A DNA stretch of 64,000 bases from assembly GCA_037783545.1 (NCBI GenBank), contig JBBELK010001226.1, positions 106,112 to 170,111 of the forward strand. Reading direction: 5' to 3'. Positions 10,500-22,403 of this stretch are shown here, in pieces; position 1 is the first letter of the stretch, and each line of letters begins with the position of its first letter. The DNA comes from Henricia sp. BOLD:AAB3569. Its lineage: Eukaryota; Echinodermata; Asteroidea; Spinulosida; Echinasteridae. Below the pieces are notes generated by a model. The model saw nothing but the letters and a program-made list of their open reading frames with translations. It did no database searches and was not told the origin of the DNA. A program made the position numbers and the translations under genes.

Positions 10500-13474
10500 T
10501 CTCTATATTGCGCACTTGTCATAAAAAATTGACAGACTTTCGCCGGGAAATGGCAGAGAAATTTCAAAGTTTAGAAAAAACTGGGTTGAGGCTTCCTGAC
10601 TGCTCTCACGCAAACCGTGGCTGTCTGTACACACCTCTTTGGGGTACTCCTGAGTTGTGCGCATGCTCAGTCATTCGGACTGTCGTTAACGCACCGCAGT
10701 TTGGCTCGGCAATTTGGTCAAAGTGTGGTCCAAACGTCGGCAAATTTGGAGGTCGAAAAATGTTCCGACGAACTTCAAATTTTGCATGCCCTAAACTCTC
10801 TATATTGCGCACTTGTCATAAAAAAATTGACAGACTTTCGCCGGGAATTGGCAGAGAAATTTCAAAGTTTAGAAAAAACTGGGTTGAGGCTTCCTGACTG
10901 CTCTCACGCAAACCGTGGCTGTCTGTACACACCTCTTTGGGGTACTCCTGAGTTGTGCGCATGCTCAGTCATTCGGACTGTCGTTAACGCACCGCAGTTT
11001 GGCTCGGCAATTTGGTCAAAGTGTGGTCCAAACGTCGGCAAATTTGGAGGTCGAAAAATGTTCCGACGAACTTCAAATTTTGCATGCCCTAAACTCTCTA
11101 TATTGCGCACTTGTCATAAAAAAATTGACAGACTTTCGCCGGGAAATGGCAGAGAAATTTCAAAGTTTAGAAAAAACTGGGTTGAGGCTTCCTGACTGCT
11201 CTCACGCAAACCGTGGCTGTCTGTACACACCTCTTTGGGGTACTCCTGAGTTGTGCGCATGCAAAGGTCATTCGGACTGTCGTTAACGCACCGCAGTTTG
11301 GCTCGGCAATTTGGTCAAAGTGTGGTCCAAACGTCGGCAAATTTGGAGGTCGAAAAATGTTCCGACGAACTTCAAATTTTGCATGCCCTAAACTCTCTAT
11401 ATTGCGCACTTGTCATAAAAAATTGACAGACTTTCGCCGGGAAATGGCAGAGAAATTTCAAAGTTTAGAAAAAACTGGGTTGAGGCTTCCTGACTGCTCT
11501 CACGCAAACCGTGGCTGTCTGTACACACCTCTTTGGGGTACTCCTGAGTTGTGCGCATGCTCAGTCATTCGTACTGTCGTTAACGCACCGCAGTTTGGCT
11601 CGGCAATTTGGTCAAAGTGTGGTCCAAACGTCGGCAAATTTGGAGGTCGAAAAATGTTCCGACGAACTTCAAATTTTGCATGCCCTAAACTCTCTATATT
11701 GCGCACTTGTCATAAAAAATTGACAGACTTTCGCCGGGAAATGGCAGAGAAATTTCAAAGTTTAGAAAAAACTGGGTTGAGGCTTCCTGACTGCTCTCAC
11801 GCAAACCGTGGCTGTCTGTACACACCTCTTTGGGGTACTCCTGAGTTGTGCGCATGCTCAGCCATTCGGACTGTCGTTAACGCACCGCAGTTTGGCTCGG
11901 CAATTTGGTCAAAGTGTGGTCCAAACGTCGGCAAATTTGGAGGTCGAAAAATGTTCCGACGAACTTCAAATTTTGCATGCCCTAAACTCTCTATACTGCG
12001 CACTTGTCATAAATTTTTTTTACAGACTTTCGCCGGGAAATGGCAGAGAAATTTCAAAGTTTAGAAAAAACTGGGTTGAGGCTTCCTGACTGCTCTCACG
12101 CAAACCGTGGCTGTCTGTACACACCTCTTTGGGGTACTCCTGAGTTGTGCGCATGCTCAGTCATTCGGACTGTCGTTAACGCACCGCAGTTTGGCTCGGC
12201 AATTTGGTCAAAGTGTGGTCCAAACGTCGGCAAATTTGGAGGTCGAAAAATGTTCCGACGAACTTCAAATTTTGCATGCCCTAAACTCTCTATATTGCGC
12301 ACTTGTCATAAAAAATTGACAGACTTTCGACGGGAAATGGCAGAGAAATTTCAAAGTTTAGAAAAAACTGGGTTGAGGCTTCCTGACTGCTCTCACGCAA
12401 ACCGTGGCTGTCTGTACACACCTCTTTGGGGTACTATTGAGTTGTGCGCATGCTCAGTCATTCGGACTGTCGTTAACGCACCGCAGTTTGGCTCGGCAAT
12501 TTGGTAAAAGTGTGGTCCAAACGTCGGCAAATTTGGAGGTCGAAAAATGTTCCGACGAACTTCAAATTTTGCATGCCCTAAACTCTCTATATTGCGCACT
12601 TGTCATAAAAAATTGACAGACTTTCGCCGGGAAATGGCAGAGAAATTTCAAAGTTTAGAAAAAACTGGGTTGAGGCTTCCTGACTGCTCTCACGCAAACC
12701 GTGGCTGTCTGTACACACCTCTTTGGGGTACTCCTGAGTTGTGCGCATGCTCAGTCATTCGGACTGTCGTTAACGCACCGCAGTTTGGCTCGGCAATTTG
12801 GTCAAAGTGTGGTCCAAACGTCGGCAAATTTGGAGGTCGAAAAATGTTCCGACGAACTTCAAATTTTGCATGCCCTAAACTCTCTATATTGCGCACTTGT
12901 CATAAAAAATTGACAGACTTTCGCCGGGAAATGGCAGAGAAATTTCAAAGTTTAGAAAAAACTGGGTTGAGGCTTCCTGACTGCTCTCACGCAAACCGTG
13001 GCTGTCTGTACACACCTCTTTGGGGTACTCCTGAGTTGTGCGCATGCTCAGTCATTCGGACTGTCGTTAACGCACCGCAGTTTGGCTCGGCAATTTGGTC
13101 AAAGTGTGGTCCAAACGTCGGCAAATTTGGAGGTCGAAAAATGTTCCGACGAACTTCAAATTTTGCATGCCCTAAACTCTCTATATTGAGGGCGGTCGGG
13201 TTGGCGTACGGGTTCTTTCCTCGCCTTTCACCTCTGGGGTCCCGGGTTCGAATCCGGGGCGTGTATGTGGATTGGGTTTGCAGTCCCTACTTGACCGCGT
13301 GGGTTTTCCCCTGGGGCATTTCTCTGGGGGTTTTCCTCCCACTTCTAAAACTGCAACTCCTTCTTCGTCATCTCAAGTTGATAATATAGTATAGTTAAAG
13401 CTAAAACCGTATAGTTAATGGCATAAAGGGCCTTAGTTGCCGAAGATGCCATAAGATATACAACAACAACAACA
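10500..13474 (+). repeat. Composite unit 8: 9 monomers + SINE
   Basis: Nine monomers with landmarks from 10617 to 12998 precede SINE copy 8. The unit includes odd monomers: catgcaaaggtcattc near 11260 replaces catgctcagtcattc, and a T8 run at about 12014-12021 replaces the usual A6TTG. The monomer at 11808 shares cagccattcgg with the last monomer of unit 7. The unit looks like a mosaic of SINE-free and SINE-derived satellite. Confidence 0.8.
13188..13474 (+). mobile_element. SINE copy 8, full length (287 bp), last in window
   Basis: A box at 13202-13212 and B box at 13245-13255. The upstream monomer has neither the alpha nor the beta markers and looks like the common satellite sequence. No SINE sequence occurs in the remaining 50.5 kb, so this copy marks the right edge of the SINE-bearing part of the array. 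Confidence 0.88.
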
Positions 13475-14779
13475 TCTCTATATTGCGCACTTGTCATAAA
13501 AAATTGACAGACTTTCGCCGGGAAATGGCAGAGAAATTTCAAAGTTTAGAAAAAACTGGGTTGAGGCTTCCTGACTGCTCTCACGCAAACCGTGGCTGTC
13601 TGTACACACCTCTTTGGGGTACTCCTGAGTTGTGCGCATGCTCAGTCATTCGGACTGTCGTTAACGCACCGCAGTTTGGCTCGGCAATTTGGTCAAAGTG
13701 TGGTCCAAACGTCGGCAAATTTGGAGGTCGAAAAATGTTCCGACGAACTTCAAATTTTGCATGCCCTAAACTCTCTATATTGCGCACTTGTCATAAAAAA
13801 TTGACAGACTTTCGCCGGGAAATGGCAGAGAAATTTCAAAGTTTAGAAAAAACTGGGTTGAGGCTTCCTGACTGCTCTCACGCAAACCGTGGCTGTCTGT
13901 ACACACCTCTTTGGGGTACTCCTGAGTTGTGCGCATGCTCAGTCATTCGGACTGTCGTTAACGCACCGCAGTTTGGCTCGGCAATTTGGTCAAAGTGTGG
14001 TCCAAACGTCGGCAAATTTGGAGGTCGAAAAATGTTCCGACGAACTTCAAATTTTGCATGCCCTAAACTCTCTATATTGCGCACTTGTCATAAAAAATTG
14101 ACAGACTTTCGCCGGGAAATGGCAGAGAAATTTCAAAGTTTAGAAAAAACTGGGTTGAGGCTTCCTGACTGCTCTCACGCAAACCGTGGCTGTCTGTACA
14201 CACCTCTTTGGGGTACTCCTGAGTTGTGCGCATGCTCAGTCATTCGGACTGTCGTTAACGCACCGCAGTTTGGCTCGGCAATTTGGTCAAAGTGTGGTCC
14301 AAACGTCGGCAAATTTGGAGGTCGAAAAATGTTCCGACGAACTTCAAATTTTGCATGCCCTAAACTCTCTATATTGCGCACTTGTCATAAAAAATTGACA
14401 GACTTTCGCCGGGAAATGGCAGAGAAATTTCAAAGTTTAGAAAAAACTGGGTTGAGGCTTCCTGACTGCTCTCACGCAAACCGTGGCTGTCTGTACACAC
14501 CTCTTTGGGGTACTCCTGAGTTGTGCGCATGCTCAGTCATTCGGACTGTCGTTAACGCACCGCAGTTTGGCTCGGCAATTTGGTCAAAGTGTGGTCCAAA
14601 CGTCGGCAAATTTGGAGGTCGAAAAATGTTCCGACGAACTTCAAATTTTGCATGCCCTAAACTCTCTATATTGCGCACTTGTCATAAAAAATTGACAGAC
14701 TTTCGCCGGGAAATGGCAGAGAAATTTCAAAGTTTAGAAAAAACTGGGTTGAGGCTTCCTGACTGCTCTCACGCAAACC

Positions 14780-15883
14780 GTGGCTGTCTGTACACACCTC
14801 TTTGGGGTACTCCTGAGTTGTGCGCATGCTCAGTCATTCGGACTGTCGTTAACGCACCGCAGTTTGGCTCGGCAATTTGGTCAAAGTGTGGTCCAAACGT
14901 CGGCAAATTTGGAAGTCGAAAAATGTTCCGACGAACTTCAAATTGTGCATGCCCTAAACTCTCTATATTGCGCACTTGTCATAAAAAATTGACAGACTTT
15001 CGCCGGGAAATGGCAGAGAAATTTCAAAGTTTAGAAAAAACTGGGTTGAGGCTTCCTGACTGCTCTCACGCAAACCGTGGCTGTCTGTACACACCTCTTT
15101 GGGGTACTCCTGAGTTGTGCGCATGCTCAGTCATTCGGACTGTCGTTAACGCACCGCAGTTTGGCTCGGCAATTTGGTCAAAGTGTGGTCCAAACGTCGG
15201 CAAATTTGGAGGTCGAAAAATGTTCCGACGAACTTCAAATTTTGCATGCCCTAAACTCTCTATATTGCGCACTTGTCATAAAAAATTGACAGACTTTCGC
15301 CGGGAAATGGCAGAGAAATTTCAAAGTTTAGAAAAAACTGGGTTGAGGCTTCCTGACTGCTCTCACGCAAACCGTGGCTGTCTGTACACACCTCTTTGGG
15401 GTACTCCTGAGTTGTGCGCATGCTCAGTCATTCGGACTGTCGTTAACGCACCGCAGTTTGGCTCGGCAATTTGGTCAAAGTGTGGTCCAAACGTCGGCAA
15501 ATTTGGAGGTCGAAAAATGTTCCGACGAACTTCAAATTGTGCATGCCCTAAACTCTCTATATTGCGCACTTGTCATAACAAATTGACAGACTTTCGCCGG
15601 GAAATGGCAGAGAAATTTCAAAGTTTAGAAAAAACTGGGTTGAGGCTTCCTGACTGCTCTCACGCAAACCGTGGCTGTCTGTACACACCTCTTTGGGGTA
15701 CTCCTGAGTTGTGCGCATGCTCAGTCATTCGGACTGTCGTTAACGCACCGCAGTTTGGCTCGGCAATTTGGTCAAAGTGTGGTCCAAACGTCGGCAAATT
15801 TGGAAGTCGAAAAATGTTCCGACGAACTTCAAATTGTGCATGCCCTAAACTCTCTATATTGCGCACTTGTCATAAAAAATTGA
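14780..15883 (+). repeat. Local three-monomer higher-order repeat (891 bp)
   Basis: The pair of markers ggaagtcg and aattgtgcat occurs together near 14912/14943 and again near 15803/15834, 891 bp (3 x 297) apart. The intermediate monomer at 15374 has aattgtgcat without ggaagtcg and is followed by ataacaaattg. This indicates a recent three-monomer duplication. Confidence 0.65.
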
Positions 15884-17444
15884 CAGACTTTCGCCGGGAA
15901 ATGGCAGAGAAATTTCAAAGTTTAGAAAAAAATGGGTTGAGGCTTCCTGACTGCTCTCACGCAAACCGTGGCTGTCTGTACACACCTCTTTGGGGTACTC
16001 CTGAGTTGTGCGCATGCTCAGTCATTCGGACTGTCGTTAACGCACCGCAGTTTGGCTCGGCAATTTGGTCAAAGTGTGGTCCAAACGTCGGCAAATTTGG
16101 AGGTCGAAAAATGTTCCGACGAACTTCAAATTTTGCATGCCCTAAACTCTCTATATTGCGCACTTGTCATAAAAAATTGACAGACTTTCGCCGGGAAATG
16201 GCAGAGAAATTTCAAAGTTTAGAAAAAACTGGGTTGAGGCTTCCTGACTGCTCTCACGCAAACCGTGGCTGTCTGTACACACCTCTTTGGGGTACTCCTG
16301 AGTTGTGCGCATGCTCAGTCATTCGGACTGTCGTTAACGCACCGCAGTTTGGCTCGGCAATTTGGTCAAAGTGTGGTCCAAACGTCGGCAAATTTGGAGG
16401 TCGAAAAATTTTCCGACGAACTTCAAATTTTGCATGCCCTAAACTCTCTATATTGCGCACTTGTCATAAAAAATTGACAGACTTTCGCCGGGAAATGGCA
16501 GAGAAATTTCAAAGTTTAGAAAAAACTGGGTTGAGGCTTCCTGACTGCTCTCACGCAAACCGTGGCTGTCTGTACACACCTCTTTGGGGTACTCCTGAGT
16601 TGTGCGCATGCTCAGTCATTCGGACTGTCGTTAACGCACCGTAGTTTGGCTCGGCAATTTGGTCAAAGTGTGGTCCAAACGTCGGCAAATTTGGAGGTCG
16701 AAAAATGTTCCGACGAACTTCAAATTTTGCATGCCCTAAACTCTCTATATTGCGCACTTGTCATAAAAAATTGACAGACTTTCGCCGGGAAATGGCAGAG
16801 AAATTTCAAAGTTTAGAAAAAACTGGGTTGAGGCTTCCTGACTGCTCTCACGCAAACCGTGGCTGTCTGTACACACCTCTTTGGGGTACTCCTGAGTTGT
16901 GCGCATGCTCAGTCATTCGGACTGTCGTTAACGCACCGCAGTTTGGCTCGGCAATTTGGTCAAAGTGTGGTCCAAACGTCGGCAAATTTGGAGGTCGAAA
17001 AATGTTTCGACGAACTTCAAATTTTGCATGCCCTAAACTCTCTATATTGCGCACTTGTCATAAAAAATTGACATACTTTCGCCGGGAAATGGCAGAGAAA
17101 TTTCAAAGTTTAGAAAAAAATGGGTTGAGGCTTCCTGACTGCTCTCACGCAAACCGTGGCTGTCTGTACACACCTCTTTGGGGTACTCCTGAGTTGTGCG
17201 CATGCTCAGTCATTCGGACTGTCGTTAACGCACCGCAGTTTGGCTCGGCAATTTGGTCAAAGTGTGGTCCAAACGTCGGCAAATTTGGAGGTCGAAAAAT
17301 GTTCCGACGAACTTCAAATTTTGCATGCCCTAAACTCTCTATATTGCGCACTTGTCATAAAAAATTGACAGACTTTCGCCGGGAAATGGCAGAGAAATTT
17401 CAAAGTTTAGAAAAAACTGGGTTGAGGCTTCCTGACTGCTCTCA

Positions 17445-19228
17445 CGCAAACCGTGGCTGTCTGTACACACCTCTTTGGGGTACTCCTGAGTTGTGCGCAT
17501 GCTCAGTCATTCGGACTGTCGTTAACGCACCGCAGTTTGGCTCGGCAATTTGGTCAAAGTGTGGTCCAAACGTCGGCAAATTTGGAGGTCGAAAAATGTT
17601 TCGACGAACTTCAAATTTTGCATGCCCTAAACTCTCTATATTGCGCACTTGTCATAAAAAAATTGACATACTTTCGCCGGGAAATGGCAGAGAAATTTCC
17701 AAGTTTAGAAAAAACTGGGTTGAGGCTTCCTGACTGCTCTCACGCAAACCGTGGCTGTCTGTACACACCTCTTTGGGGTACTCCTGAGTTGTGCGCATGC
17801 TCAGTCATTCGGACTGTCGTTAACGCACCGCAGTTTGGCTCGGCAATTTGGTCAAAGTGTGGTCCAAACGTCGGCAAATTTGGAGGTCGAAAAATGTTCC
17901 GACGAACTTCAAATTTTGCATGCCCTAAACTCTCTATATTGCGCACTTGTCATAAAAAATTGACAGACTTTCGCCGGGAAATGGCAGAGAAATTTCAAAG
18001 TTTAGAAAAAACTGGGTTGAGGCTTCCTGACTGCTCTCACGCAAACCGTGGCTGTCTGTACACACCTCTTTGGGGTACTCCTGAGTTGTGCGCATGCTCA
18101 GTCATTCGGACTGTCGTTAACGCACCGCAGTTTGGCTCGGCAATTTGGTCAAAGTGTGGTCCAAACGTCGGCAAATTTGGAGGTCGAAAAATGTTCCGAC
18201 GAACTTCAAATTTTGCATGCCCTAAACTCTTTATATTGCGCACTTGTCATAAAAAATTGACAGACTTTCGCCGGGAAATGGCAGAGAAATTTCAAAGTTT
18301 AGAAAAAACTGGGTTGAGGCTTCCTGACTGCTCTCACGCAAACCGTGGCTGTCTGTACACACCTCTTTGGGGTACTCCTGAGTTGTGCGCATGCTCAGTC
18401 ATTCGGACTGTCGTTAACGCACCGCAGTTTGGCTCGGCAATTTGGTCAAAGTGTGGTCCAAACGTCGGCAAATTTGGAGGTCGAAAAATGTTTCGACGAA
18501 CTTCAAATTTTGCATGCCCTAAACTCTCTATATTGCGCACTTGTCATAAAAAAATTGACATACTTTCGCCGGGAAATGGCAGAGAAATTTCCAAGTTTAG
18601 AAAAAACTGGGTTGAGGCTTCCTGACTGCTCTCACGCAAACCGTGGCTGTCTGTACACACCTCTTTGGGGTACTCCTGAGTTGTGCGCATGCTCAGTCAT
18701 TCGGACTGTCGTTAACGCACCGCAGTTTGGCTCGGCAATTTGGTCAAAGTGTGGTCCAAACGTCGGCAAATTTGGAGGTCGAAAAATGTTCCGACGAACT
18801 TCAAATTTTGCATGCCCTAAACTCTCTATATTGCGCACTTGTCATAAAAAATTGACAGACTTTCGCCGGGAAATGGCAGAGAAATTTCAAAGTTTAGAAA
18901 AAACTGGGTTGAGGCTTCCTGACTGCTCTCACGCAAACCGTGGCTGTCTGTACACACCTCTTTGGGGTACTCCTGAGTTGTGCGCATGCTCAGTCATTCG
19001 GACTGTCGTTAACGCACCGCAGTTTGGCTCGGCAATTTGGTCAAAGTGTGGTCCAAACGTCGGCAAATTTGGAGGTCGAAAAATGTTCCGACGAACTTCA
19101 AATTTTGCATGCCCTAAACTCTTTATATTGCGCACTTGTCATAAAAAATTGACAGACTTTCGCCGGGAAATGGCAGAGAAATTTCAAAGTTTAGAAAAAA
19201 CTGGGTTGAGGCTTCCTGACTGCTCTCA
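17445..19228 (+). repeat. Two tandem copies of an 892-bp three-monomer unit
   Basis: Each copy carries the same ordered markers: tgtttcgacg, then an A7 run with gacatactttcg, then gaaatttccaag, and later aaactctttat (18231 and 19123). All are offset by 892 bp. The extra base is the additional A in the poly-A run. The shared private changes show a duplication younger than the surrounding divergence. Confidence 0.85.
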
Positions 19229-19236
19229 CGCAAACC

Positions 19237-19730
19237 GTGGCTGTCTGTACACACCTCTTTGGGGTACTCCTGAGTTGTGCGCATGCTCAGTCATTCGGAC
19301 TGTCGTTAACGCACCGCAGTTTGGCTCGGCAATTTGGTCAAAGTGTGGTCCAAACGTCGGCAAATTTGGAGGTCGAAAAATGTTCCGACGAACTTCAAAT
19401 TTTGCATGCCCTAAACTCTCTATATTGCGCACTTGTCATAAAAAATTGACAGACTTTGGGGTACTCCTGAGTTGTGCGCATGCTCAGTCATTCGGACTGT
19501 CGTTAACGCACCGCAGTTTGGCTCGGCAATTTGGTCAAAGTGTGGTCCAAACGTCGGCAAATTTGGAGGTCGAAAAATGTTCCGACGAACTTCAAATTTT
19601 GCATGCCCTAAACTCTCTATATTGCGCACTTGTCATAAAAAATTGACAGACTTTCGCCGGGAAATGGCAGAGAAATTTCAAAGTTTAGAAAAAACTGGGT
19701 TGAGGCTTCCTGACTGCTCTCACGCAAACC
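19237..19730 (+). repeat. Monomer pair with a 100-bp internal deletion
   Basis: At 19457/19458 the sequence jumps from gacagacttt to ggggtactcc, losing exactly 100 bp of the monomer. In an intact monomer both breakpoints are preceded by cttt, a 4-bp microhomology. This is the only monomer truncation of this size in the window. Confidence 0.85.
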
Positions 19731-20324
19731 GTGGCTGTCTGTACACACCTCTTTGGGGTACTCCTGAGTTGTGCGCATGCTCAGTCATTCGGACTGTCGT
19801 TAACGCACCGCAGTTTGGCTCGGCAATTTGGTCAAAGTGTGGTCCAAACGTCGGCAAATTTGGAGGTCGAAAAATGTTCCGACGAACTTCAAATTTTGCA
19901 TGCCCTAAACTCTCTATATTGCGCACTTGTCATAAAAAATTGACAGACTTTCGCCGGGAAATGGCAGAGAAATTTCAAAGTTTAGAAAAAACTGGGTTGA
20001 GGCTTCCTGACTGCTCTCATGCAAACCGTGGCTGTCTGTACACACCTCTTTGGGGTACTCCTTAGTTGTGCGCATGCTCAGTCATTCGGACTGTCGTTAA
20101 CGCACCGCAGTTTGGCTCGGCAATTTGGTCAAAGTGTGGTCCAAACGTCGGCAAATTTGGAGGTCGAAAAATGTTCCGACGAACTTCAAATTTTGCATGC
20201 CCTAAACTCTCTATATTGCGCACTTGTCATAAAAAATTGACAGACTTTCGCCGGGAAATGGCAGAGAAATTTCAAAGTTTAGAAAAAACTGGGTTGAGGC
20301 TTCCTGACTGCTCTCACGCAAACC

Positions 20325-22106
20325 GTGGCTGTCTGTACACACCTCTTTGGGGTACTCCTGAGTTGTGCGCATGCTCAGTCATTCGGACTGTCGTTAACGC
20401 ACCGCAGTTTGGCTCGGCAATTTGGTCAAAGTGTGGTCCAAACGTCGGCAAATTTGGAGGTCGAAAAATGTTCCGACGAACTTCAAATTTTGCATGCCCT
20501 AAACTCTCTATATTGCGCACTTGTCATAAAAAATTTAAAGACTTTCGCCGGGAAATGGCAGAGAAATTTCAAAGTTTAGAAAAAACTGGGTTGAGGCTTC
20601 CTGACTGCTCTCACGCAAACCGTGGCTGTCTGTACACACCTCTTTGGGGTACTCCTGAGTTGTGCGCATGCTCAGTCATTCGTACTGTCGTTAACGCACC
20701 GCAGTTTGGCTCGGCAATTTGGTCAAAGTGTGGTCCAAACGTCGGCAAATTTGGAGGTCGAAAAATGTTCCGACGAACTTCAAATTTTGCATGCCCTAAA
20801 CTCTCTATATTGCGCACTTGTCATAAAAAATTGACAGACTTTCGCCGGGAAATGGCAGAGAAATTTCAAAGTTTAGAAAAAACTGGGTTGAGGCTTCCTG
20901 ACTGCTCTCACGCAAACCGTGGCTGTCTGTACACACCTCTTTGGGGTACTCCTGAGTTGTGCGCATGCTCAGTCATTCGGACTGTCGTTAACGCACCGCA
21001 GTTTGGCTCGGCAATTTGGTCAAAGTGTGGTCCAAACGTCGGCAAATTTGGAGGTCGAAAAATGTTCCGACGAACTTCAAATTTTGCATGCTTTAAACTC
21101 TCTATATTGCGCACTTGTCATAAAAAATTTACAGACTTTCGCCGGGAAATGGCAGAGAAATTTCAAAGTTTAGAAAAAACTGGGTTGAGGCTTCCTGACT
21201 GCTCTCACGCAAACCGTGGCTGTCTGTACACACCTCTTTGGGGTACTCCTGAGTTGTGCGCATGCTCAGTCATTCGGACTGTCGTTAACGCACCGCAGTT
21301 TGGCTCGGCAATTTGGTCAAAGTGTGGTCCAAACGTCGGCAAATTTGGAGGTCGAAAAATGTTCCGACGAACTTCAAATTTTGCATGCCCTAAACTCTCT
21401 ATATTGCGCACTTGTCATAAAAAATTTAAAGACTTTCGCCGGGAAATGGCAGAGAAATTTCAAAGTTTAGAAAAAACTGGGTTGAGGCTTCCTGACTGCT
21501 CTCACGCAAACCGTGGCTGTCTGTACACACCTCTTTGGGGTACTCCTGAGTTGTGCGCATGCTCAGTCATTCGTACTGTCGTTAACGCACCGCAGTTTGG
21601 CTCGGCAATTTGGTCAAAGTGTGGTCCAAACGTCGGCAAATTTGGAGGTCGAAAAATGTTCCGACGAACTTCAAATTTTGCATGCCCTAAACTCTCTATA
21701 TTGCGCACTTGTCATAAAAAATTGACAGACTTTCGCCGGGAAATGGCAGAGAAATTTCAAAGTTTAGAAAAAACTGGGTTGAGGCTTCCTGACTGCTCTC
21801 ACGCAAACCGTGGCTGTCTGTACACACCTCTTTGGGGTACTCCTGAGTTGTGCGCATGCTCAGTCATTCGGACTGTCGTTAACGCACCGCAGTTTGGCTC
21901 GGCAATTTGGTCAAAGTGTGGTCCAAACGTCGGCAAATTTGGAGGTCGAAAAATGTTCCGACGAACTTCAAATTTTGCATGCTTTAAACTCTCTATATTG
22001 CGCACTTGTCATAAAAAATTTACAGACTTTCGCCGGGAAATGGCAGAGAAATTTCAAAGTTTAGAAAAAACTGGGTTGAGGCTTCCTGACTGCTCTCACG
22101 CAAACC
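20325..22106 (+). repeat. Two tandem copies of an 891-bp three-monomer unit
   Basis: The markers aaatttaaag (20533, 21424), ttcgtactg (20682, 21573), catgctttaaa (21089, 21980) and aaatttacag (21127, 22018) occur in the same order 891 bp apart. Coordinates are approximate to a few bases. The two copies look identical by eye. Confidence 0.85.
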
Positions 22107-22403
22107 GTGGCTGTCTGTACACACCTCTTTGGGGTACTCCTGAGTTGTGCGCATGCTCAGTCATTCGGACTGTCGTTAACGCACCGCAGTTTGGCTCGGC
22201 AATTTGGTCAAAGTGTGGTCCAAACGTCGGCAAATTTGGAGGTCGAAAAATGTTCCGACGAACTTCAAATTTTGCATGCCCTAAACTCTCTATATTGCGC
22301 ACTTGTCATAAAAAAATGACAGACTTTCGCCGGGAAATGGCAGAGAAATTTCAAAGTTTAGAAAAAACTGGGTTGAGGCTTCCTGACTGCTCTCACGCAA
22401 ACC

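Noticed and set aside
1-13474. Several independent SINE insertions into the array
   Set aside because: All copies share the insertion base, orientation, target duplication and tail length, so one insertion followed by amplification is far simpler.
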